This document shows, piece by piece, positions 7,981-15,106 of a DNA stretch of 31,484 bases. The stretch spans positions 1 to 31,484 of IMG/VR virus record IMGVR_UViG_3300042301_001317, one strand, 5' to 3'. How positions within the stretch are numbered: the first letter of the stretch is position 1; each line of letters starts with the position of its first letter. The translations under genes were made by a program, and so were the position numbers. Below the pieces are notes generated by a model. It saw only the letters and a list, made by a program, of their open reading frames with translations, was not told the origin of the DNA and made no database searches. This DNA is from a virus.

Positions 7981-8981
7981 TTATCTTCCCTGTCTTTTGT
8001 TTGTGTTAGTCGTGTTATTGCCTTGCCGTACTCTTCTTTTTGCGAGTTAAGAAATCGTCTAACATGCTGCGGGTGGGAGGTTACAGAGTAAAGATAGCTA
8101 GGTATGTCTGCGTAGATAAGTCCTTTTTCTGCAAGACGCCCTAAGGCAACTATAGGTGGACGACGCAGGGTACACCATAGATCCTCAAAACGCTCCGATG
8201 ACATATCGTTTATGTTAACGATACCCATGGTCTTCCACTTATCGGACTCGAGAGCCGTAAGTAAAAACTCGCCGGAGTTTCCATCAACAGGCATGAACGG
8301 CAGGATAGTTTCCTCGCCATATTTCTTAGTGATATTTCTTGTATCTCCTACGAGTAGTACCCTTGGAAATCTTTGTCCGATGTACTCCGGAAACTTTACT
8401 AGTTCCTGCGTGTCTTCTTGAAAAGCTTCCGCGCGGCTAATAACGTGTGACGCAAGATGAGATATGGCATCAAGTGAATCTGGAGAAGGAGTTAGGCGTC
8501 CTGCAAGTCCTGCGGAGTTTGCTGCCGCGAGCTCGTATAAACCTAAGATCTGTTCGAGCTCGTGCGCCTGTATGTAATCGTCACCGCGAGCATTAAGACG
8601 ACGAGTAATAACATCAAGAGGTTGATAGAGCCAAAATTGAGCAACACCGCGTGATTGAAGGAAAAGCTCTGTCCAACGCCAACCTGCTCTACCAAGGAGA
8701 CCGTATCCGTCGCCTGTACCCGTCTCAGGGCGTTTTATAGACGCATACGTGATTTCGCCCCAATGCCAGCGATCTGCAACCGCAATACGTTGAGACCAAT
8801 CTGCCTTTTCAATAGAGGTGACGTAGTCATATAAAACCCAACGACGAGACATCTCTTCAGGCTTAGACTTATGGTAGAACTCGATTTCTTTTTTAGGAAA
8901 CTTTTCGGTAAGTTGTTTTTGAACTTCAGACACTAATGTAGATTTGCCTGAGGCGTCCGTGCCTTCAATAACTATAAACAT
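7965..8981 (-). CDS. Thymidylate kinase-like dNMP kinase with extra C-terminal domain
   Basis: 338 residues, longer than the usual 200-220 of thymidylate kinases. Residues 1 to about 185 form a P-loop kinase: GTDASGKS (7-14), a DRW motif (70-72) followed by GEITYA, and a LID-like LNARGDDYI (129-137). The extra part (about 205-320) has LLVGD (209-213), NSGEFLLTAL, GIVNIND, PPIVALGRLAEKGL (275-288) and SHPQHVRRF (302-310). That order of elements resembles the uracil-DNA glycosylase superfamily, but this is pattern-level only and the motifs are degenerate. It is the first gene after an extended -10 promoter candidate, with AAAGGACG before ATG. Likely role: phosphorylating the product of the downstream synthase-like enzyme or dTMP. 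Confidence 0.8.
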   Translation of the reverse strand: MFIVIEGTDASGKSTLVSEVQKQLTEKFPKKEIEFYHKSKPEEMSRRWVLYDYVTSIEKADWSQRIAVADRWHWGEITYASIKRPETGTGDGYGLLGRAGWRWTELFLQSRGVAQFWLYQPLDVITRRLNARGDDYIQAHELEQILGLYELAAANSAGLAGRLTPSPDSLDAISHLASHVISRAEAFQEDTQELVKFPEYIGQRFPRVLLVGDTRNITKKYGEETILPFMPVDGNSGEFLLTALESDKWKTMGIVNINDMSSERFEDLWCTLRRPPIVALGRLAEKGLIYADIPSYLYSVTSHPQHVRRFLNSQKEEYGKAITRLTQTKDREDKWILR

Positions 8982-9007
8982 CTTTTGCGTCCTTTGTCTC
9001 TAAGAAA

Positions 9008-9016
9008 ATTATAACA
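9008..9016 (-). promoter_or_regulatory. Candidate extended -10 promoter for the kinase/modification block
   Basis: On the minus strand the bases read TGTTATAAT, a perfect extended -10 element, in the 47-base gap between the 156-residue hypothetical gene and the kinase. No good -35 box is seen 16-18 bases upstream, which is common for extended -10 promoters. A start about 7 bases downstream would give a leader of roughly 20 bases carrying the kinase ribosome site AAAGGACG. Confidence 0.5.
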
Positions 9017-9028
9017 CTAAAACTTGAT

Positions 9029-9499
9029 TTACGGAATAAGCTCTATCCTGTACACCGACTCAATACCCTTATCTACTTCAGAAGCGTCTTCTAGTAATCG
9101 TTGTGCAACGTTTGTTAAATAGCGAGCTCCAGATTGGTCGTATTTATACAAGGCGTCAAGTACGGGAGTTGGCTCCTCGGATACCTGTGCCCAATGACGA
9201 TGTTTCTCGGGGAAGATAACTGCAACGTTACGTGTAGGACGACATTCCTCGCAAGGAAGCGCGTCATCTACCAACGCAGATAGAGGCATCTCTATAAGGC
9301 CGTATCTTTTAACCAACTGGCACGCGGCTCCATGAAAAATTAAAGATACACCTATGCGAGAAAGAATATAGGAGCCATTGTCTGTTTTATAGAGCTTAAA
9401 CTCTATCCAACGGTATGTTCCAGAGCGCCAGGAAGAAGACTCCGCAAGAAGTTTTCCGCTAAACTGTAGGGTCCGCGAGCCGTCCTTTACCTCATGCAC
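9029..9499 (-). CDS. Conserved phage hypothetical protein with CxxC motif
   Basis: About 156 residues, family function unknown; the layout is reminiscent of proteins found in actinobacteriophages. I choose GTG 9497-9499 because AAGGAG sits 9 bases upstream and the overlap with the upstream gene is then 8 bases. The longer reading from ATG 9538 overlaps it by 47 bases and places the ribosome site inside the gene. Visible elements are a predicted beta-rich N-terminal half (RWIEFKLYKTDNGSYILSR), a PCEEC motif that could bind metal, then HRHWAQVSEEP and a helical C-terminus (LDALYKYDQSGARYLTNVAQ). It is the last gene before the promoter candidate at 9008-9016. Confidence 0.75.
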   Translation of the reverse strand: MHEVKDGSRTLQFSGKLLAESSSWRSGTYRWIEFKLYKTDNGSYILSRIGVSLIFHGAACQLVKRYGLIEMPLSALVDDALPCEECRPTRNVAVIFPEKHRHWAQVSEEPTPVLDALYKYDQSGARYLTNVAQRLLEDASEVDKGIESVYRIELIP

Positions 9500-9680
9500 T
9501 CGTTGGCTCTCCTTCAATCTTCTTGATGTTATCGCCATTGACTATATTAAGTACATCTTGAAGCTGAGTTAGATCTGCACGAATAGACGCGATAGCGCTT
9601 TCGTACTGCATGGCCATCTCACCGATGCGCTGTTGAAGCGCGATGATGATTAGCTCATCCTTAGTCTTTGGCTTGTCCAT
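9492..9680 (-). CDS. Small coiled-coil hypothetical protein, 62 residues
   Basis: I do not recognise a family. The protein begins MDKPKTKDEL and then forms one predicted long helix with heptad-like spacing (residues about 8-48), suggesting a coiled coil. No membrane segment or signal peptide is seen, so it is unlikely to be a holin. The start ATG 9678-9680 follows AAGGACG. It overlaps the next gene by 8 bases if that gene starts at GTG 9499. It belongs to the cluster of small genes between tail fibre and nucleotide genes. Confidence 0.7.
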   Translation of the reverse strand: MDKPKTKDELIIIALQQRIGEMAMQYESAIASIRADLTQLQDVLNIVNGDNIKKIEGEPTSA

Positions 9681-9710
9681 TAAGTAAACGTCCTTGTCGT
9701 AGGTTAGTTG

Positions 9711-9929
9711 TTAGGAAAGAGCTGTGATCTGTGCTTCTAAGGCTACAATCTGCGCGTCTGCCTCTGCGATAGTTGCGTTAGCGTCTGATATCTTAGTAGC
9801 AGAAGGGTTTGATGTAGCGTTTTCCTCGATGATAACTAACTCTGCGTTAAACTTATTATAGTTAATGTTTTTAATATGTGAGTTGACAACCGCGATTTTA
9901 TCTGCTGCGGTTAGGTCGTAGTCTGCCAT
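9711..9929 (-). CDS. Small hypothetical protein, 72 residues (possible paralogue of the 10000-10206 product)
   Basis: No family recognised. The N-terminus MADYDLTAADKIAVVNSHI resembles the start of the neighbouring 68-residue protein (Tyr at position 4, a Ser/Thr, then KI followed by hydrophobic-hydrophobic-x-Ser), so the two may be old duplicates. The C-terminal half is Ala-rich and helical (IAEADAQIVALEAQITAL), likely coiled coil. A strong ribosome site, AAGGAG, precedes ATG 9927-9929. No membrane segment is seen. Confidence 0.7.
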   Translation of the reverse strand: MADYDLTAADKIAVVNSHIKNINYNKFNAELVIIEENATSNPSATKISDANATIAEADAQIVALEAQITALS

Positions 9930-9946
9930 TGTGTCTCCTTGCGTCC

Positions 9947-9971
9947 ATTTAGCGTCCTTGTAACGCTAAAT
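9947..9971 (-). promoter_or_regulatory. 9-bp inverted repeat between small genes (operator or hairpin)
   Basis: Perfect arms ATTTAGCGT and ACGCTAAAT are separated by 7 bases in the 70-base gap between the 68- and 72-residue genes. There is no T-run after it, so it is not a normal terminator. It lies directly downstream of a -10-like TGTTATACA (9972-9980), a position suited to an operator. Confidence 0.5.
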
Positions 9972-9980
9972 TGTATAACA
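9972..9980 (-). promoter_or_regulatory. Candidate extended -10 promoter for the small-gene block
   Basis: The minus strand reads TGTTATACA, sharing TGTTATA with the candidate at 9008-9016. No clear -35 box is seen. Transcription would start within the inverted repeat at 9947-9971 and read the small genes from 9929 down. Confidence 0.3.
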
Positions 9981-9999
9981 TTTACTGCTGTATTGCGTG

Positions 10000-10206
10000 C
10001 TATTCTACTACAGTTTCTTTAAAGTTTTCTAGAGCAATTATTATGTTTTTATAATTAACTAGATGTTCTTCTAGTTGAATTCTAATTTGGATGTCTTCTT
10101 CCTGTGCTAGATCATATTCTATAGTTTCTTTCATACCGATCATACAAGAAAGCTTGCTTTGAATTATATCTATCTTTTCTTGCTTAGAAATAACGTATTC
10201 TTTCAT
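10000..10206 (-). CDS. Small hypothetical protein, 68 residues
   Basis: No family recognised. It is a highly charged, predicted all-helical protein starting MKEYVISKQEKIDIIQSKL, with two or three helices and no membrane segment. It begins 2 bases after the stop of the tail protein gene, so it is probably co-transcribed with the tail genes. Its N-terminal pattern is echoed by the next protein (72 residues), suggesting a divergent tandem pair. Confidence 0.7.
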   Translation of the reverse strand: MKEYVISKQEKIDIIQSKLSCMIGMKETIEYDLAQEEDIQIRIQLEEHLVNYKNIIIALENFKETVVE

Positions 10207-10208
10207 AC

Positions 10209-11669
10209 TTAGCCTACCGCCGTATTGTACGCGCCAGTGCCAATGGAGTTTACTGCCGCAACGGAGACCCTAATCCATGTTGCAGCCGTTCCAGTTACTC
10301 TTCCGTAGATCGTTTTTGGAGTTGTAGCATTCGCAGTTGTAAACGGGCTTGATGCGGTATAGGCCCCAGAATAAGTTCCACCTGCTGAAGTGCTTATTGA
10401 GGTAGTTGACGCAATCCAAGGGCCAGTGCTGCTTCCAGCACGCTCAACAAACACTTTATAGCTTGTTATCGTTGCACCGCCGTTTGAGGAAGGGGCAGAC
10501 CACGTCGCGTTCCAAGAAAGCGTAGAGCCCGAGAGTAAAGAGGTCGCCGTGAAGGAAGTAACAAGGCCAGGCACAGTTGCAGAAGTTATAGGTCCAATTT
10601 CTTGACCAGCTGCATACGCAGACGTGCCACCGGCATTAGTTGCAGACGCATATGATCTTAGATACAGCTGCCCGCTGTTATAGTCTGCCTGAGTTATTTG
10701 GTAGGTGTCGCTTATAGCGCTTCCTGCAAAGGCAACTACTGTCTCTGTCATAAGAACTCCCGCGGTGCCACGATATAGTCTTAAATCATAGCCTGTAGGA
10801 GAGTAGTCCCAAGATCCAACTCCAAAAGTTACAATGCTTCCTACAGATAAATTTCCACTAGTTGTTGGCATACTTGTATTTACTGGGACTAAAACAGGAG
10901 CAACTGCCGGCCCTACCTGCGTAGAGCTAACTTCCGTAGAAGTTCCAGCGGAGTTAGTAGCGGTAGCAAACGCCTTAAAGAATTTTGTAGCGTCGTCTTG
11001 TACAATAGTATACGTCCCAGACGCGCTAGACGTTGAAGCTCTAAGAGGGTCGCTAGTTAACACGGGGTTTGTTCCGTTATAAAGTCTTAGACTGTAGCTC
11101 GTCGGTGAGAAAGACCAGCCTGTAGTTGAAAAAGTTATAATGCTTCCAACATTGTAGTTTCCTGTATTTGTAGATATTGAAACTGTTCCGCCTGAAGGCA
11201 CAGCTGATACGGACACCGATGTACTTGTTGAGGTTGCGGAGGTAGAGTACGTAGAGTTCACCGCGGTTACGACAAAACGATAATACGAGATAGGAGCGGG
11301 AAAGTCTGAAGGTGTGAGCACGTAGGTTACGGTGTTTGAAGATCCTACAGAAGGGTTGGCGATAGACGTTGCAGAGCCTATGTTTGTAAAGTTAACGTTA
11401 TCGGAAGACTTTTGAAAGACATAGGTTAAGGACGTAGAGTTAGCCCATCTAAAGTTAGTGCCGGTAAGAGTTGAAGGGTACGTTGCGTTGTTGCGAGAGA
11501 TAGTTACCCTTAACGCGATTGAAGGAGTAAGAGCAGAGGTAAAAAAAGTACGCCATGTGCCTGAAACCTTTACATAGCCTGTACTTACAGTTCTCCATGT
11601 TCCAGAAACTTTTACATACAAATTTGTAAGAGTTCTCCATGATCCAGCTGACTTAACATGCCCAGTCAT
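10209..11669 (-). CDS. Tail tip/fibre protein with WRT repeats, Ig-like repeats and a fibronectin III-like domain
   Basis: 486 residues. The N-terminus holds three 14-residue-spaced copies of a YVKVSGTWRT motif (residues about 4-44), a motif seen at the N-terminus of many phage tail proteins. Two homologous Ig-like units of roughly 100 residues follow (VGSIITFSTTGWSFSPTSYS and VGSIVTFGVGSWDYSPTGYD as matching landmarks), then a fibronectin III-like domain from about residue 380. The composition is very rich in Ser, Thr and Gly. Start ATG 11667-11669 with AGGTGG upstream, one base after the preceding stop. Likely a surface-exposed adsorption or accessory tail protein; the ligand is unknown. 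Confidence 0.75.
   Translation of the reverse strand: MTGHVKSAGSWRTLTNLYVKVSGTWRTVSTGYVKVSGTWRTFFTSALTPSIALRVTISRNNATYPSTLTGTNFRWANSTSLTYVFQKSSDNVNFTNIGSATSIANPSVGSSNTVTYVLTPSDFPAPISYYRFVVTAVNSTYSTSATSTSTSVSVSAVPSGGTVSISTNTGNYNVGSIITFSTTGWSFSPTSYSLRLYNGTNPVLTSDPLRASTSSASGTYTIVQDDATKFFKAFATATNSAGTSTEVSSTQVGPAVAPVLVPVNTSMPTTSGNLSVGSIVTFGVGSWDYSPTGYDLRLYRGTAGVLMTETVVAFAGSAISDTYQITQADYNSGQLYLRSYASATNAGGTSAYAAGQEIGPITSATVPGLVTSFTATSLLSGSTLSWNATWSAPSSNGGATITSYKVFVERAGSSTGPWIASTTSISTSAGGTYSGAYTASSPFTTANATTPKTIYGRVTGTAATWIRVSVAAVNSIGTGAYNTAVG
11538..11660 (-). repeat. Triple 14-residue WRT repeat in a tail protein
   Basis: Three in-frame copies ending in SWRT or TWRT, with 14-residue (42-base) spacing, at the start of the 486-residue protein. 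Confidence 0.7.
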
Positions 11670-11670
11670 C

Positions 11671-13104
11671 TTATGACCACCTTAACCATACGTCTCCGTT
11701 GCCACCGTCGAGCGCGTCACTTGGTGCAGAGGATGATGCAAAAGTGTTTCTTAGCGAGCCGGAGACACCGCTGGTGTTGCTTCCACTTGATTGAAGATAC
11801 GGCGCGTTAGCAAGAGTTATAGAGTTGTACGCACCCGCTAAAATTACAGCCCCTGCATAAGCCATCGTTAGCATTGAGTCGCCTGACTGCATAACAACAC
11901 CCTCAGCTACGGCTGTTATTCTGCCAATTTCTGATCCGCTTACGTTAAAGAAAATTGAATTACCAGTGCCTGATGGAGCTAGCGCAAGACCTGTGCCACT
12001 TGGATAATTTGTAGACGTAAAAGTAGAACCTTTTACCTCACCTGTAAATACCGCTGTGCCAGTGTTAAGGATAGACACTGTTGCTACAGATCCGTTATAC
12101 GCAAAGAAGCCGCTAGAGTTTATTTCAATGCGAGGTGTAAATCCACCTGTGCCAGAAGCCGTGGCGCTCGTTGTAATTTTTACCGTACCGGCGACGTCTA
12201 AGTACCCAGTTGTAATTTTTCCGGCGTCAAGGTTGGCGATTACCGCGTTCCCAATTGGAGCAGACGTCCATGATGTGCCACCGGCACCTACATATTGTCC
12301 TACAACAACTCCACCAGAGTACTGCCACCAGATATCTCCAGCGGTGTTAGCCGTGCTGCCCGGCGCGGCAGTGTCATAGTAAACTTTATTTTTGCCGTTC
12401 GCTGTTGACTGCGCGGTGGAAATTGCACCATCTTGCGCAGAAACCCACGCGGTTCCACTATACCTATACAGCTTATTTCCGTCGTTAGTATCTATCCAAA
12501 GATCACCAACGTTGTACGCACCGCCGGTAGGTTCATTGTCCTGCACATACGTTTTTGCCTTACCATCAGCCGTAGCCTGCGCTGCTGCCGAGTCTTGCGA
12601 CAATACCCAGTCGGTGCCGTCCCAGGCGTAAAGTTTATCATTATCATTTGTATCAATCCAGATGTCGCCGACTTCATACGCCGTGCCCGCTGGTTCGTTA
12701 TCTTGGTAATAGACAGCGCTTTTAGAATCTGCAGCTGCCTGTGCAGCCGGATCAGTTATAGTTACAAAAGCTGAAACATCTTCACTGTAAACTTTCTGTG
12801 CACCTGTGTCAGGGTCAACTACAGTCGTTCCTTCTTTTACGATAGCAGGATCTGTATCAGAAACTACGGTAACTCCAAAAGCTGCCTCATTCGCTGTTAC
12901 AGCGTCAGTTGCGATATTTTCTGTTTCAACCGCGTCAACTTGAATTACCTTCGTTGTTACCGCGCGATAGCCAAGCTTCTCAGTTGTTACAACGTTTGCC
13001 TTAAGACGTTTTGCACCAGGTCGTTTTTCAACACGACGAACGCGACGCTCAACGTCAACTATAACCTTGCCGATACTCTTACGGCGTCTACGTCTACTGG
13101 CCAA
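11671..13104 (-). CDS. Minor tail / baseplate protein with three internal repeats
   Basis: About 477 residues. I choose TTG 13102-13104: GGAGG (13114-13118) lies 9 bases upstream, whereas the in-frame TTG at 13113 directly abuts it. The product opens with a basic stretch (MASRRRRRKSIGKV) and a short coiled coil, common in actinophage tail proteins. The middle has three copies of a unit with the pattern P-x-G-x-A-Y-x-V-G-D-I-W-I-D-T-N-D followed by a Trp-containing end. ANLDAGKITTGYLD (about 293-306 from the first TTG) resembles the C-terminal motif of GpJ-type tail proteins. The gene overlaps the hub gene stop by 11 bases. Probably a host-contact tail-tip protein. Confidence 0.75.
   Translation of the reverse strand: MASRRRRRKSIGKVIVDVERRVRRVEKRPGAKRLKANVVTTEKLGYRAVTTKVIQVDAVETENIATDAVTANEAAFGVTVVSDTDPAIVKEGTTVVDPDTGAQKVYSEDVSAFVTITDPAAQAAADSKSAVYYQDNEPAGTAYEVGDIWIDTNDNDKLYAWDGTDWVLSQDSAAAQATADGKAKTYVQDNEPTGGAYNVGDLWIDTNDGNKLYRYSGTAWVSAQDGAISTAQSTANGKNKVYYDTAAPGSTANTAGDIWWQYSGGVVVGQYVGAGGTSWTSAPIGNAVIANLDAGKITTGYLDVAGTVKITTSATASGTGGFTPRIEINSSGFFAYNGSVATVSILNTGTAVFTGEVKGSTFTSTNYPSGTGLALAPSGTGNSIFFNVSGSEIGRITAVAEGVVMQSGDSMLTMAYAGAVILAGAYNSITLANAPYLQSSGSNTSGVSGSLRNTFASSSAPSDALDGGNGDVWLRWS
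12265..12744 (-). repeat. Three tandem ~53-residue repeats in a baseplate protein
   Basis: Copies 1 and 2 share QDNEP, VGD(I/L)WIDTND and KLY; copy 3 is diverged (AGDIWWQYSGG). Each begins with an AQ-x-(A/T)-A-(D/N)-x-K helix. They look like small beta units joined by short helices. Confidence 0.75.
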
Positions 13105-15061
13105 TCTTGTCAACCTCCGGCTCTGTAACTAGTAGCAATTCAGTTTCTTCTGGGAAACTTGGTGTATCAGGAACTGATACCTTAAATCCTTCGATCTTAC
13201 GAACGATTACCGTATCACGAACCTCAAGGTCACTTGCAAGACGCATTCTTACAAACTCATCTTCAACAATAATCGAGCACCAGTCTCCTGGAACAAACTC
13301 TCCGATCTTAGGAGATAAAGATCCGTTAACTTTTACCTTGATGTCTGAGATAGGAGGGCGTGACTCCGCAAGGTAGCGTTGCGCGTGAGCATACAAGGCA
13401 GACTCTTCAGACTCCTCGCTTCTTGTCTCCTCTGCATCAAGGATAGGCCAGCCTGCTAATAAAAGATCAGTTGCAGACGCAACCGCGTACGGTTGGCTGA
13501 TGTCATCGCCAAGATCTGGGATATTTCCAACAACAAAGAAACGCGTTGCCGAGTCCTCGGCAGACTCTTCCATCGTCACGTCAATAATACTTCCAGGATA
13601 CTCGAATACAAGCTGGTCTGCTCCGTAGCGACTTGGAGGAGATACCTCTCCTTCCGCAGGAGGGTTTGGATAGTCAATAGGTAGTAAAACAAACGTGCGT
13701 GTAAACGTAGGTATGTCTCCTATATACACAAGATCACAGTCAATACGATACTCAAAGCCGTCTACAGTGTCAGAGTACTCGTCGAGTTCTTCACCAACTG
13801 AGCGAAGCTCAAATCCGCGATATGGATTATTTGGCACGTTCTTTCCGCTATACTCATCTGTTGAATACGAGATATCAATGTCAGAGTTTCCAGGAAACGG
13901 TCCGTATGTTCCGACGTTCGCAGTTGATTGAACAACAGCCGTTCCGCCAGTTACCGCCGTAGCAACCATGTCGCTATCTGCAACGTATACCCTAAACGTA
14001 GTTGCGCTTGGAATATCTACAATTTGGTACTCGCCGTCAAACACAATGATAAGAGAGGCAGGATCATCTACACCGCTAAGCACAACCGTGTCATATTGCG
14101 CGAAGCCGTGAGAGCTGCTTGTAGTAATAGTTGCGGTGAAGTCCGCGATAGACTTAGACGTTACTGTTTTAGTTATATTTTTTACCGAGGATGTTAATGA
14201 TGATGCAACAGTAAACGTAGTATCGCTAGGCACCGACGTTACATCCCACAAACCGTCTAGTCCAGCAGACACGTTATAGATCTCTGTTGTTTGAGTAGGT
14301 ATCAGCCCATGTGCAGATGCGGTAGTAACTGTAGTAATACTTGACGGCGCGGTAATAGATGTAATTCGTAAGCTATTAGTAAGCGCCGGCTCAATGTCTG
14401 TGTTAGGAAATGTTATATCGCTAAAGTCTACAAGAATCTCATCGAGCAGCTGGCGTACGTAGTCGTATGTATCAACGCGCGCGTAGACCGTCACACCGAC
14501 GTATGTTCCGTTAGGCACGGATGTTCCGGTGATGGTGAATGTTATATTTGTAGGAGAGGAGGCAATTACGTAATATGCGTTATACACAAAGTCAGAAACC
14601 TCTGGAAATATAAGACGAACAGACGAGCCTACAGGGAAGTCGTACTCTAAGGCTTCTAGAGTTGCAGTTAGAGTTCCGCCTGACGCAACAACGGTTGCGC
14701 CAAAGTCGTGCGTCCATGTCTTCCAGATATTACGGTGGAAGAAGTAGCTGGTAAACTCTGATGCGCTGACACTTAGTTCACGGTCAACGACATTGTAGTT
14801 ACGGTTCCAGATAATTCCGCCCCACACACACTCGCTATCACGCACAACGTAGAGTCCTGTTTTTCCAGGCATGGTGCTTTCATACAAGTTCATCGAGGCT
14901 GTCTCCGGGATAACCGGTATGTTTCCGCCAAAGCTGCCCGCTGCCTTGATAGATCTTTCAAAGGAAACTCCTTTGAAAGGAATTTCTGCAAGTACCTGAT
15001 TCGTTAAAAGATCAGTAGTAAAGTACCTATATACGGCTGCGTCTGATTGATACAGTGCCAT
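13094..15061 (-). CDS. Tail hub-like minor tail protein with inserted beta modules
   Basis: 655 residues. The N-terminus (FKGVSFERSIKAAGSFGGNI, VWGGIIWNRNY) and the C-terminus (KIGEFVPGDWCSIIV) fit the phage tail hub group (T4 gp27-like, Siphovirus Gp37-like). The hub appears split by an insertion from about residue 128 to 378 containing two clear and one diverged copy of a beta module shared with other virion proteins. The start ATG follows GTGAGGT after a 45-base gap. It lies after the distal tail gene, the usual place for the hub. An endopeptidase activity is not visible. Confidence 0.75.
   Translation of the reverse strand: MALYQSDAAVYRYFTTDLLTNQVLAEIPFKGVSFERSIKAAGSFGGNIPVIPETASMNLYESTMPGKTGLYVVRDSECVWGGIIWNRNYNVVDRELSVSASEFTSYFFHRNIWKTWTHDFGATVVASGGTLTATLEALEYDFPVGSSVRLIFPEVSDFVYNAYYVIASSPTNITFTITGTSVPNGTYVGVTVYARVDTYDYVRQLLDEILVDFSDITFPNTDIEPALTNSLRITSITAPSSITTVTTASAHGLIPTQTTEIYNVSAGLDGLWDVTSVPSDTTFTVASSLTSSVKNITKTVTSKSIADFTATITTSSSHGFAQYDTVVLSGVDDPASLIIVFDGEYQIVDIPSATTFRVYVADSDMVATAVTGGTAVVQSTANVGTYGPFPGNSDIDISYSTDEYSGKNVPNNPYRGFELRSVGEELDEYSDTVDGFEYRIDCDLVYIGDIPTFTRTFVLLPIDYPNPPAEGEVSPPSRYGADQLVFEYPGSIIDVTMEESAEDSATRFFVVGNIPDLGDDISQPYAVASATDLLLAGWPILDAEETRSEESEESALYAHAQRYLAESRPPISDIKVKVNGSLSPKIGEFVPGDWCSIIVEDEFVRMRLASDLEVRDTVIVRKIEGFKVSVPDTPSFPEETELLLVTEPEVDKIGQ
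13928..14161 (-). repeat. Shared beta module, copy in tail hub (C)
   Basis: Residues 301-378 of the hub. Landmarks: TITTSSSHGF, VVLSG, FDGEYQIVDIPSATTF. Resembles the E1-FCCH-like module found in many phage structural proteins. Confidence 0.7.
14162..14374 (-). repeat. Shared beta module, copy in tail hub (B)
   Basis: Residues 230-300 of the hub, directly before copy C. Landmarks: TTVTTASAHGL, GLDGLWDVTSVPSDTTF. Confidence 0.65.
14486..14680 (-). repeat. Shared beta module, diverged copy in tail hub (A)
   Basis: Residues 128-192 of the hub. Only the back half (YYVIASSPTNITFTI) fits the module pattern well, and the AHG signature is lost. Confidence 0.35.
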
Positions 15062-15106
15062 GGGTTATACCTCACTAAGTAGATTCGTCGTTAAACACAT
15101 TGTATA

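Noticed and set aside
9536-9538. ATG start for the CxxC hypothetical protein
   Set aside because: A 47-base overlap with the upstream gene and the AAGGAG site lies inside the frame; GTG 9499 fits better.
9029-10206. Lysis cassette (holin/endolysin) among small genes after the tail genes
   Set aside because: None of the four small proteins has a membrane segment or a hydrolase motif.
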